From JACRCT01 sp049841135 (GTDB lineage: Bacteria > Myxococcota > Myxococcia > Myxococcales > UBA5297): a stretch of 64,000 nt of DNA. The notes under the pieces are model-generated. The model made no database searches. It had not been told where the DNA came from and worked only from the letters and a program-made list of their open reading frames with translations. Numbering within the stretch: position 1 is the stretch's first letter; each line of letters starts with the position of its first letter. A program made the translations under genes and the position numbers. The stretch covers positions 944,302-1,008,301 of the forward strand of contig JASGHK010000006.1 in NCBI GenBank assembly GCA_049841135.1, written 5' to 3'. Shown in pieces: positions 54,357 through 62,904 of the stretch.

Positions 54357-55388
54357 CGAGCAGGCCCGGGCCCAGCGCGCGCAGCAGGTCGTCGTGGGAG
54401 GCGCGGTAGGGGCGCCCCTTCCTGCGGCCGAGGTGCGCGCAGTGGTAGCGGCGTTCCAGGCCGGTGCCTGCCGTCTGCTCACCGCACACTACGGCCGCCC
54501 AGAGCCGGTAGACGTCGCCGTCGCACGACCAGTTCATCATGTCGGTGGTGAAGCCTCCGGGCGGGCGGAGGTTGACCTCCAGCGCCCGGAAGGTGCCGTC
54601 CGCCAGCTCGAAGAACTCGATGTGGAAGAAGCGCTCGCGCAGCCCGAAGGCGGCCACGGTCCGGCGTCCCAGCTCCGCCAACGCGGGCGGGATCGCGCGG
54701 CGCGTCCAGTAGGCGACCTCGCGCGCCTCGGAGAGCGACTCCATAATCCCCGTGCCGTAGACCAGCGAGGAGTCGAAGACGACCTCGCCGCGCCCGTCGG
54801 TGAGCCCGTCGTAGGTGGTGATGGTCCCCGGCGAGAACTGCTGCACGACGTAGCCCTCGCGCCTGTGGGCGAGCGCCTCCTGGAGCTGGGCCTCGCTGGC
54901 AACCTTGAACGCCCCCACCGCCCCCGCGCTGGTGTCGGGCTTGAAGACCACCGGCAGGCCGACCCGGGCCACGAAGACCCGACCTGCTCCGGGGTCTCGA
55001 CGGGCTCGAGCTCGGGGGCGGGGATCCCGGCGTTCCGGAAGATCTCGGCCATGCAGGACTTCCGGCGCAGGCGCTCGGTCACGCCAGGGCGCATCCCGGG
55101 CACGTTGAAGTCCTCGCGCAGGAGGGCCTCGACGGGCAACCAGTGCTCGTTGAGCGAGTCCAGCCGGTCGACCTTGCCATGCCTCCAGGTGAGGTAGCCC
55201 GCGCGCAGCATGTCGGGGTAGCGCCCAGGTCGGGGACTTGGACGTACTCGGACAGCACCAGGGCGCGCTCGGCGTCGAGCTCGTGAAGGGGCGCGTCGCC
55301 GATGCCCAGCACGGTCGCACCGCGCTCGCGGAGCGCGCAGCAGAACAGGCGGTACTGCGGCGGAAAGTTCGGGGAGATGAATCTCCAC
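54235..55388 (-). CDS. ATP-grasp carboxylate-amine ligase-like protein, frameshifted
   Basis: Three frames join: FISPNFPPQYRLFCCALRERGATVLGIGDAPLHELD (from about 55,381), then RYPDMLRAGYLTWRHGKVDRLDSLNEHWLPVEALLREDFNVPGM, then VFVARVGLPVVFKPDTSAGAVGAF, GYVVQQFSPGTITTYDGLTDG, FHIEFFELADGTFRALEVNLRPPGGF and the end at 54235. Breaks are near 55,225 and 54,980. FKPD, QFSPG and ExNxRPPGG are the ATP-grasp nucleotide and Mg sites. The N-terminal FISPNFPPQY...LGIGDAPY is the known lead of this family. There is no in-frame start: GTG at 55388 is one base out, and the composition changes just beyond. Confidence 0.75.
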
Positions 55389-55449
55389 CCAACAGCGGCC
55401 CCAAGCCGTCATCGATCCACATAGAAAATTTAAAAAAGGAATCAATCCA

Positions 55450-55903
55450 ATGAACCGAAGCAAAATGATTTGGATTCGCCGCCCTGCTCGTCGCCAGCGC
55501 TCCCGTTTTCGCCCAAGACATCAGCGCGCAGATGGAAGCTCGCTTCAAAGGCGCGAACCTTCCCGCGAAAGCCGCTCTTCAGCTAGGATCGACCTGGAAG
55601 TGCGCCACCGTTTCGAGCGACGCCAGCACCGAGATGAAGGCCACGTTCCGGTTTCTGCCCTTGAGCGACGGCATTTACTCCAACTCCCAGAGCTGGGCGG
55701 ACACTTTTTTGGAAAGCGGGCACGGGCTCGTCGCCACCCAAATCTGTGACGCCGATGGTCCGGACGAGTTCCAAAAGCGAGCTGAAGTGCGCATCGACGG
55801 TAGCGGCAGCTTGATCGGCAAGCAGACCAACGAGTGCGACTGGCGCAAGACGGTCGTCAACTACCTGATCTGTCCCCTTTCGTTCGTCGGGTCCGCTGAA
55901 TAA
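55450..55903 (+). CDS. Small secreted protein, frameshifted
   Basis: ATG at 55450 after AAAAGGAAT. The frame shifts near 55,478 and the signal peptide then reads GFAALLVASAPVFAQ, with mature DISAQMEARFKGANLPAKAALQLGSTWKC. The rest (CATVSSDASTEMKATFRFLPLSDGIYSNS...ATQICDADGPDEF...LICPLSFVGSAE) has four cysteines. About 150 residues. I do not recognise the family; similar small exported Cys proteins occur in tandem here, two more following. Codon use and base composition differ sharply from the genes left of 55,390. Confidence 0.65.
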
Positions 55904-55923
55904 GGCGAAAGGAAATTCAAATT

Positions 55924-56339
55924 ATGAAAACCATTGCCGCAATCGTTGTCCTGGTCAGCTCGTCGCTCTGCGGAGCCGACGAACACCTGCATCGCGGAGA
56001 AGTCGCCTGAAGGACATCCCGCTTAAAAGCTGCGAGATCCTCACCGCGCCGGACCCAGCCGAGATCGTGATCCAACAGGCGGGCGACAGCTGTAGCGCCA
56101 CCTCAGCCCACCGTTCCGCGAACAGACTTCACATTTACTGATCGCCTACGCGGCGGCGGACTGCGCACCAGCGGGTGACCACCGAGCAGGTCAAGACACT
56201 CGTGATCGAAGGAAAGTCCTCTTTTGACTGCGTTCCCGGGGAGTTCCCCCAGCAGCGCGACGCCGTGCTTGCGGAAATCCTCGAGCGTGCCAACGCGAGC
56301 TTAGAGCAGTTGAAGCCGCTCGCCTGCCCCCAACAGTAA
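55924..56339 (+). CDS. Small secreted protein, several frameshifts
   Basis: ATG with signal peptide (MKTIAAIVVLVSSSLCGADE), then readable pieces in different frames: NTCIAEKSPEGHP, KSCEILTAPDPAEIVIQQAGDSCSATSA, SHLLIAYAAADC and, at the end, VTTEQVKTLVIEGKSSFDCVPGEFPQQRDAVLAEILERANASLEQLKPLACPQQ with the stop at 56339. At least three one-base breaks. About 138 residues when joined, with paired cysteines and the same general design as its neighbours. Either heavily mis-sequenced or decaying. Confidence 0.5.
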
Positions 56340-56362
56340 CTTCCTGAAAATCGGAGATGCCC

Positions 56363-57432
56363 ATGAAAACCGCTTACGCTTTGGTCCTCTGCGCGCTCGT
56401 CTTCTCGGGCGGCCGAGATCGCCAATCGGCCGAGATCCCGAATCACGTCTTCACGGTCAAAGGGATCACCTTCGACGACACGAAGTCGTCGGAATCCGAA
56501 GTCCAGATGTCGAGCCAGGCGAAGGGATCACGGCCAGCTTGGAATGGAAGCAGGAAAGCGAGACGCTCAATGTCTACGCGGAGTTCACCGTCAACCGCCG
56601 CACTTTCCAGGCCACCTACGCGATCGATCCGCTGACGTGCCCCGACTTCGGAAGCCTTCCACTGGAGCCAAGCTCCCGGCGCAGGCTTGCAGGTCGAGGT
56701 GGATCCCCTCTCGCTGCAGATCGTAAGCGCCAAGCGCCTGGGCGCGAAAGAAGACATGTGCTGGCATAAGCCGATCGTCCTCGAAACCACCGCGAACCAC
56801 TTGAACGTCGATACGGCCGACTTCTTCAACCTGGAAGCGGAAGGACCGTCCCTCGGCGTCGTCCAGAAGTACTTCATGTATGAAGACCAGTGCGTGAGGC
56901 AAGAAGTCCTCACCTTCGACGGAATCCATTACGGCCAGGAAGACAACGAAACTAACAACTTCGACTCCCGCTACTGCGCCCGTGTCTGGACCGAATCGGA
57001 GGAAGCGGAGGAAGGTTGCCGCGAAAAATGGGACAGCTCTTCCTTTGTCTCTCCCTCGGAAGTCCGGATCATCGACAACACCGACCTTCCGAATGGCTAC
57101 GAGGAAGGCTGCCCCGCGCACAGCAAGGCCAACTGGGTCAAGCGCCGCACTTACGAACGCAAACGGAGCGAGAGCCGGGACATATCTGACCATCAAGTAC
57201 AAGATCATGGGCGAGGATTCGCGAATTCATCGGCAAGATCGGCGACGACGGCCGGGCGATCGCGATCGACAACTCCAGCGGAGAGGGGGAGATCCTGACC
57301 CGAGCGGAGCAACTCGATCAAGACGACCTTCACAAGATTCGCTATCGGTACGAGAACTCGAAAAAACTCCCTCGCTATCGGATCGAAGTGAGCCCGGCGA
57401 GCTTCAAGATCACCCGGATCCAGAAGCTCTGA
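56363..57432 (+). CDS. Secreted Cys-containing protein, several frameshifts
   Basis: Starts with a signal (MKTAYALVLCALVFSG) and continues through AEIPNHVFTVKGITFDDTKSSESEVQMSSQA, TASLEWKQESETLNVYAEFTVNRRTFQATYAIDPLTCPDFG, LQVEVDPLSLQIVSAKRLGAKEDMCWHKPIVLETTANHLNVDTADFFNLE, FDGIHYGQEDNETNNFDSRYCARVW and EFIGKIGDDGRAIAIDNSSGEGEILTRAEQLDQDDLHKIRYRYENSK to QKL and stop at 57432. Breaks near 56,525, 56,670, 57,165 and 57,215. About 355 residues; no family recognised. A hairpin terminator follows. Confidence 0.55.
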
Positions 57433-57446
57433 GAGGCGTGTCAGGA

Positions 57447-57473
57447 AAGTGACGGCGTTTTCCGCCGTCACTT
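57447..57473. terminator. Hairpin terminator
   Basis: AAGTGACGGCG and CGCCGTCACTT form an eleven-base perfect stem with a five-base loop, 14 bases after the stop at 57432 and before the next gene. Confidence 0.8.
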
Positions 57474-57522
57474 CCCGGCAAAATGCTAGTCCGCTCTTTC
57501 AAGCTGTGGCAATCTTTAAAGA

Positions 57523-58783
57523 ATGCGACGAATCCGGCTCTCTCGAAAAGCCACCGGCATTCTTGCGCTCGCGGCGCTTGGCGCGCCCGCGGCCGCTTAC
57601 GCCGACTTCTTCGTCCATCATTGGGATCTGCGCCGTGAGCGCTATCAAGACGCGCGCTTCGGTCTCTCCGTTCCGATCTTCCTCAGCTCGCAAAACTATG
57701 GGACCGACGGCACGCAGTTTCAACCTCCGGGCTTCGACTCGCTGACCCGCTCGGGCCTCGACGCCGATCTCGATTACGGTTTGGGCGATCGCTTCACGAT
57801 CTACGGACGCCTCACCTGGGCGTGGGAGCGCGTGAAAGCGGACCAACGCGGCGGCACGGCTTACGGTTTCGCCGATCAGACGGCGGGCGCGTCGTTCCGC
57901 CTTTTCGATTCCGAGTCGTTCGCGCTCGACTTCCAATCGCAAGTCGATTTCGCGGTCTACGACAACCACGCCGCGGACAACGACCGCACGCCCTATCTCG
58001 GCGACGGAACGCTCGACATCACTTTCGGCGGCTCGGGACGATCGCCCTCTCCCACAGCGACTCAGGCGCGCTCGATCTCGTTCCGGGCATGGGCTTCACT
58101 TTCCGAAACGACGGCTTCTCCTCCGCGCTTCCTTGGACGGTCACGGCGAACTGGATCCACGCTGGCGACTCGGGCCTCACCGCACGTTTCGGCTTCACCG
58201 GGCTTCAGTCGCTGAAAAGCGATGAGGACACCGCCGTGCAAGACTCGAATCCCCCGACCTACGTGGGGCGGAGCCTCGGCGCGGGCGGAAGCTTCTGGGC
58301 GAACGCGATCAATCCCTCGCTCGTGAGCGTGCGCGGCGGGATCGGGTCGAGCAAGCTCGCGCTGGGGCTTTAGCGCGACGGTGGACCGCTCGATCTGGGG
58401 GCGCAACGCGCCGGTGGGCACAGCGATCGTGCTGGCGGTCGAGCTTCGAAGCGATCGCGGCGACCATTCGCGCCCGCAAGAAGAAGAACGCCCCCGCGCC
58501 CGAGCAAGCCGCGACTCCGTATGACTTGGATGCGCGCGTTCTTTCGACGAACGACCGCATGAACCTCGTCAAGCTCAACAAGGGCTCGAAAGACGGCGTC
58601 GCGGCCGAGCAGGAATTCGATCTTTTCTCGATGGCGCCCGACGGCTCGCCGCTCGCCCCGGTCGCGCGCGCCAAAGTGATCAGCGTGACGGAAGACGAAG
58701 CAGCCCTTCAGATCACGCAGTATTTCAAGCAAGTCTGGATTGACGAAGGATTCCCGGCGCGCAGGGTGAAAGCGGAAAAATAG
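57523..58783 (+). CDS. Outer-membrane barrel protein with FlgT-like C-terminal domain, frameshifted
   Basis: Start MRRIRLSRKATGILALAALGAPAAAYA (signal). The next 270 residues are alternating strands: FFVHHWDLRRERYQDARFGLSVPIFLSSQNYG, DLDYGLGDRFTIYGRLTWAWERVKAD, FTFRNDGFSSALPWTVTANWIHAG, VRGGIGSSKLALGL. Frame breaks lie near 58,030, 58,372 and 58,445. The C-terminal 85 residues (RVLSTNDRMNLVKLNKGSKDGVAAEQEFDLFSMAPDGSPLAPVARAKVISVTEDEAALQI) match the short beta domain found at the end of FlgT and similar proteins (N-x-G-x-x-D-G-V-x-x-x-x-x-F). About 420 residues joined. The function is unknown. Confidence 0.6.
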
Positions 58784-58796
58784 GAGAAGCAGGACC

Positions 58797-59534
58797 ATGA
58801 ATCGGAAACTCAGGATGATCGGAACGCTCGCGGCATTGTTCGTTTTGGCGCCCCAGGCCCACGCCTCCCGGTTCGCCAACCAGTTCATCGAGTTCGAGCT
58901 GCCTCCGCAGTGGAGCTGCAACCTGGAAGGCGCCGAGTGGGTCTGCCAGAACGGCAACGAGGCCAAAAAGCGCGAGGCGATCATCGTGCTGGCCGCCAAG
59001 CTCCAAGGGCCGCAGGATACCCTCGAGCAGTACCAGGCTTACCTCGACAAGCCCAAGAGCTACCAGAGCGTCCAGGGCAAACCGGTCACCTCGGACAAGC
59101 GCTACGCCAAGAAAACGAGCATCAACGACCAAGCCTGGGTGGACGCGCTTCACCTGGATTCCGAGATTCCCGGTTTCTACACCCGTTATTTAGCCACGGT
59201 GAAGGACGGACTGGGCGTGCTGGTCACCTACTCGATCCAGAAGGACAAGTACACGACCTACCTCTCGGACTTCGAGAACATGGTCAAGACGCTCAAGGTT
59301 TTCCGCAAGGGCATGGGCATCAACGCGATGCCGGCCGGCAACGCCCCGCTGATTCCGACGGGACCGGCGTCGGACACGATCTTCGCGCCTCCGATGGCCG
59401 CACAGCCCGCCGGCGGCTCCGACAAGCCGACCAAGCTCAAGAAGAAGGACGACGACGACGACATGGCGATGATCGGCCTGGTCGCCGTGGCCATCATCGG
59501 CTTCATCATCTGGAAGCGGCGGCGCGGCCGGTAA
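58797..59534 (+). CDS. Secreted protein with C-terminal membrane anchor, 245 aa
   Basis: Intact. Signal peptide (MIGTLAALFVLAPQAHA), then a soluble domain (FANQFIEFELPPQWSCNLEGAEWVCQNGNEAKKREAIIVLAAKLQG) with two cysteines, a Pro/Ala linker, a Lys/Asp patch (KLKKKDDDDDM), one membrane helix (GLVAVAIIGFIIWKRRRGR) and a basic tail. The pattern, helix plus Arg cluster at the very end, resembles C-terminal sorting tails handled by exosortase- or rhombosortase-type systems, though no known motif (PEP, LPxTG) is evident. It follows the barrel gene by 13 bases, with AGAAGCAGG before the ATG. Confidence 0.8.
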   Translation: MNRKLRMIGTLAALFVLAPQAHASRFANQFIEFELPPQWSCNLEGAEWVCQNGNEAKKREAIIVLAAKLQGPQDTLEQYQAYLDKPKSYQSVQGKPVTSDKRYAKKTSINDQAWVDALHLDSEIPGFYTRYLATVKDGLGVLVTYSIQKDKYTTYLSDFENMVKTLKVFRKGMGINAMPAGNAPLIPTGPASDTIFAPPMAAQPAGGSDKPTKLKKKDDDDDMAMIGLVAVAIIGFIIWKRRRGR

Positions 59535-59538
59535 GCTT

Positions 59539-59856
59539 CTATTTCCAAGTTCGCGTTTGATTGATCGCCTCTTTGTCCCGGAACGCCTTTTCGAGGTCGA
59601 TTCCGAGGCGGTTGGCGATCGCGCAAAGATAAATGAACACGTCGGCGAGCTCGTCGGCGGCGGCACCCACTTTGGATTTGTCGTCCATGCTCAGGCCTTC
59701 GATCTTGCGAATGGACTTGAAAAGCTCGCCCATTTCCTCGCCCAGCAGCAGACACTTTTGCAGCAGGGTCTGATGCGAAAACCCGCGCTCGCGCTCCAGT
59801 TGAACAACGTACTCCTGGAAGTCGGACAAGATCGGACGGTCGCGAAGCTGTGGCAT
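59539..59856 (-). CDS. MazG-like nucleotide pyrophosphohydrolase
   Basis: A 105-residue all-alpha NTP-PPase. The metal-binding EExxE is LGEEMGELFKSIRK and the ExxD partner is AADELADVFIYLCAIANRLGIDLEKAF, both complete. Such enzymes hydrolyse NTPs or dNTPs to monophosphates and limit abnormal nucleotides. ATG at 59856 (MPQLRDRPILSDFQEYVVQLERERG). It is tail to tail with the anchored protein, four bases apart. Intact. Confidence 0.9.
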   Translation of the reverse strand: MPQLRDRPILSDFQEYVVQLERERGFSHQTLLQKCLLLGEEMGELFKSIRKIEGLSMDDKSKVGAAADELADVFIYLCAIANRLGIDLEKAFRDKEAINQTRTWK

Positions 59857-59912
59857 GGAGTGGGTCGTAACGCATCGCCTGCCCCCTGCGCAAGCTTCCC
59901 GGTCCTTGTGCA

Positions 59913-60037
59913 AATTTACGGTTTTACGGTTTCGATTAAGTTTTCCAGTGATTACCGCAATCTAGCTTCCAGACCTCATCAGGACCGCGCCAAGCCCTAT
60001 ATAAGGAGCCGCGACGAAACCGTAAAACCGTAAAATT
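59913..60037. repeat. Inverted repeat, 22-bp arms around about 80 bp
   Basis: The left arm (59913-59934) contains TTTACGGTTTTACGGTTTCG; the right arm (60015-60037) is its reverse complement, CGAAACCGTAAAACCGTAAA. Each arm itself repeats TTTACGG. The loop contains CCCTATATAAGG and TTACCGCAA. It lies in the gap between the MazG-like gene and the M16 gene stop. It could be a small RNA hairpin, a terminator pair or a miniature mobile element. Confidence 0.8.
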
Positions 60038-60063
60038 GGACAAGAGGGGAAAAGACCCTCGCC

Positions 60064-61386
60064 CTACCTCTTGAGAATCTTGGGCCCGAGCTTCCGTCGC
60101 ACCGCCCGCGTAGGCCGCGGCCCGAGCGCAAGTAAACTTGCGCGGTCCACGCGCAGATACTTGCGTGCCACACGGCGGATATCCGCGGGCGTGACCTCGT
60201 CGAGGCGTGCGCAGGCCTCCTCCGACGAAAGGTGCTCGTCCATGAAGATCTCGTTACGCGCCAGGCTCAGCATCCGCGACTCGGCGCTATCGGCGTTCAA
60301 AAGCAGCGAACCCTTCAGGCTGTCCTTCACGATTTGCAGCTGCTCGTCGGTCAAGAGGTCGCGCTGCACCCGCGTGACGCAATCCTCGATCAACCTGAGG
60401 CAGTTGGCGACCTGACCCAAACTCGTAGCCGCGTAGATCGGAGCACGCCGAATCCACGAACTCCGAGTGGCTCGCGTAGACCGTGTAGGCCAGGCCATTC
60501 TTCTCGCGAATCTGTTGAAAGAGCTCCGAGCTCATCCCGCGGCCAGATGCGTGTTCAACAAATAAGCCGCGTACCGATCGCGCGACGAATAGGTCGGCCC
60601 CGGCACGCCCCAGACCAAGTGCACCTGTTCCGTCGGGCGCACCATCCACCACTTTCCCTGCTTGAGCGTCGGAGCGGGTTCGAAGCCCGACTCCTTGCGC
60701 GCCTCGCGATGATCCGGGCGCCCCGGCCAGCGCTGCCGGCCCTTGCCGTGCACCAGCGGCTTGAGCTTGCGCTTGAGCTGTTCGTGGGTCACGTTGCCCG
60801 CAGCCGAGATCACGATCTGATCGGGACGATAATGCCGGCGGAAGAAACGCAGAAGGTCCGCCCGCCGCATGCGACGGATGCTCGAATCGCTTCCCAAGAT
60901 CGGGCGCCCCAACCCGTGACGGCCGTAGATCAGCTCGAAGTAAACATCGTGCACGAGCTCCTCGGGGTTTTCTTCAACCATCGAGATCTCTTGCTGGATC
61001 ACCTTGCGCTCGCGCTCGAACTCCTCGGACTCGAAGTTCGAGTTCAAAACCACGTCCGCCAAGATGTCGGCTGCGAGGCCCGCGTCGCGCCCGAGCGACA
61101 GTATATGAAAACAGGTCGTCTCGCGCGCCGTGAAGGCGTTGAAGTCTCCGCCCACGCGGTCCACTTCGAGCGCGATGTCGAGCGCCGAACGTCGCTCAGT
61201 ACCCTTGAAGAGCATGTGCTCCAAGAAGTGGGAGACGCCCGCCTCGCGCCGCCGCTCGTGGCGCGTGCCCACCTTGACCCAAACCCCGATGGAGAGACTC
61301 TGGAACTCAGGATGATGCTCGGTGACTAACGTCAGACCGTTCTCGAACACCGTCTTCCTGAAGCGGGGACGCCGGGCCATATACAT
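60064..61386 (-). CDS. M16-family zinc protease (processing-peptidase-like), frameshifted
   Basis: The M16 inverted zinc motif is HFLEHMLFKG (His53, Glu56, His57), with the third-ligand Glu in the FERERKVIQQEISMVEENPEE helix. The N-terminal half (FRKTVFENGLTLVTEHHPEFQSLSIGVWVKVGTRHE, RVGGDFNAFTARETTCFH) and the C-terminal half (SELFQQIREKNGLAYTVYASHSEF, YAATSLGQVANCLRLIEDCV, EEACARLDEVTPADIRRVARKYL) make about 440 residues. Frames change near 60,540 and 60,440. Bacterial members cut unfolded or signal peptides. ATG at 61386 or 61380. Confidence 0.88.
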
Positions 61387-61437
61387 AATTGTAATTTAAA
61401 ACGGACGACTGGTCAGCGACGGTCTTTTGACGCCCGA

Positions 61438-62115
61438 TCAGGCCCGCCGGAACTCGAACAGCCAAACCGCGTCCTTCTCGCCCTTGCCGGACTGCACCGT
61501 CTCGGCCCGCGACTCAAATCCCTGCTCCCGCATCCGATCCACGAAAGCCTGAAGGTAGGGCCGCCCTGGGTCGGCGACGATCGCCCGGCCGCCCGGCGCC
61601 AAAGCGGCGGCGATCGCCGCGGGAACCCGCTCGGCGTGCGCTTTTTCATAAAGAACGTCACTACCCAAAACCAGATCGTACGCGCCCGCGGCCGGCGGCT
61701 CGTTCCAATCCGCGTGCGCGTAGCGCAGGCTCGGCAGACCGCCGTTCAGCGCCCGATTTCGCTCTAAAAAACGCGGCACCTCCGGGTGCGAGTCCGTCGC
61801 GAGCACCCGCGCATCCCGCAACGCCGCCACCATCGATGGCAGCGCCAAGCCGCAGCCGATCTCCAAGACGCTCCGGCCCGCGAGCGCGTTCGCGGGGAGC
61901 TTCGCCACCGCCCGTGCCAGCGCCGCGCCAGCAGGCCAAATGACGCCAAAGTAAGGGCACAGCGTCTCAAGCAGCTCCGGCTTGCCTTCGCGCTCCAGGA
62001 ACTCGAAGAACGAGTCGATCGTCTCGTCCAGGCTCGCCAGGCTTTCGACTTCGAGCGTGAGCCCGCCTTCGATCCAAAGGCGCTCCCGCTTGAGCCTGAA
62101 CTCGTAAGGCGACAT
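61438..62115 (-). CDS. SAM-dependent methyltransferase, METTL/lysine-methyltransferase-like
   Basis: A 225-residue intact class-I methyltransferase. SAM loop VLEIGCGLALPSMVAALRDARVLATDSHPEV; acidic loop YAHADWNEPP; active-site-type strand YDLVLGSDVLYEKAH. The order and GSDVLY segment match the small METTL16/20-type family (protein-lysine or nicotinamide methyltransferases). Target unknown. It lies 51 bases upstream of the M16 gene and could share its transcript. Confidence 0.88.
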   Translation of the reverse strand: MSPYEFRLKRERLWIEGGLTLEVESLASLDETIDSFFEFLEREGKPELLETLCPYFGVIWPAGAALARAVAKLPANALAGRSVLEIGCGLALPSMVAALRDARVLATDSHPEVPRFLERNRALNGGLPSLRYAHADWNEPPAAGAYDLVLGSDVLYEKAHAERVPAAIAAALAPGGRAIVADPGRPYLQAFVDRMREQGFESRAETVQSGKGEKDAVWLFEFRRA

Positions 62116-62116
62116 C

Positions 62117-62833
62117 CTAAAAGACAGCTCCCACGCCCAGCCCGTAATAAGGAAGCATCTGGGAGCTTTGGCTGAAGCGATCGCCGAGCTTCACGAGCGC
62201 GATCTCCGTGTCCAGGTCGAGCGTCCCATAGATCGGGAAGCGCGCACCCAAGTTCAACACGATATCCGTCGCGATATCCGAAACCGGCGCGCCGTCGGCC
62301 GTGCCGCGCACCCAAGACTTGATCAGCGCGACGCCGCTGTAGGCGGTCAGGGCGCCGAAGCGCGCGCTGATCGGCAAGCCCACGTCGATTTGTTTCGCCG
62401 AGAGATCGAAATCCACGTCCTTGGTCGCGCCCGAGGAATTCAGAAGCGTGATATTGCCGTCGCCGGAGTAAGTTCCGACCTTGAAAGTCGCCGCGAGCGA
62501 GAAACGACCCATTTCCGAATCGGCGTCTTCACGCCCAATCGCCAGCCCGCCCCGCCCCCCATGAAGTAGCTCGAGAACTGGCCTTCGATCTGGGGCGTGA
62601 TGCCCACGGCCGCGCTCGCGCCCAGATGCGTTCCTTGGAAGACGGAAGTGTCTTGAGGCACGTTCTCATAAACGGAGCCTGTCGCGGGGACCGGATGCAG
62701 GACGGCCTTTTCGACCGAGCCTTCCACGCGTACGTGCTTGACCGGCACAAGCTCGCCCGTCTCGTGACGAAGCGCGGGAGTCGTCATCGGCGAGCACGCG
62801 GCGAGCGCTAATCCGGCAAACGCGCTGAAGAAC
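62117..62833 (-). CDS. Outer-membrane protein, frameshifted
   Basis: Lipoprotein-like start (FFSAFAGLALAACSP, near 62,830, with no in-frame start codon), then VEGSVEKAVLHPVPATGSVYENVPQDTSVFQGTHLGASAAVGITPQIEGQFSSYFMGGGAGWRLGVK; the frame changes near 62,515 and MGRFSLAATFKVGTYSGDGNITLLNSSG...GALTAYSGVALIKSW...IYGTLDLDTEIALVKLGDRFSQSSQMLPYYGLGVGAVF follows. The closing aromatic strand ending in Phe is the outer-membrane barrel signature. It ends one base before the methyltransferase start. About 240 residues. Confidence 0.68.
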
Positions 62834-62904
62834 TCGTTTTTCGCCCTATGGTTGGCGCGGATTCTCGCGCTCGCCCGAAGAAGGCGAAGCCATCGAAAAC
62901 TCCG

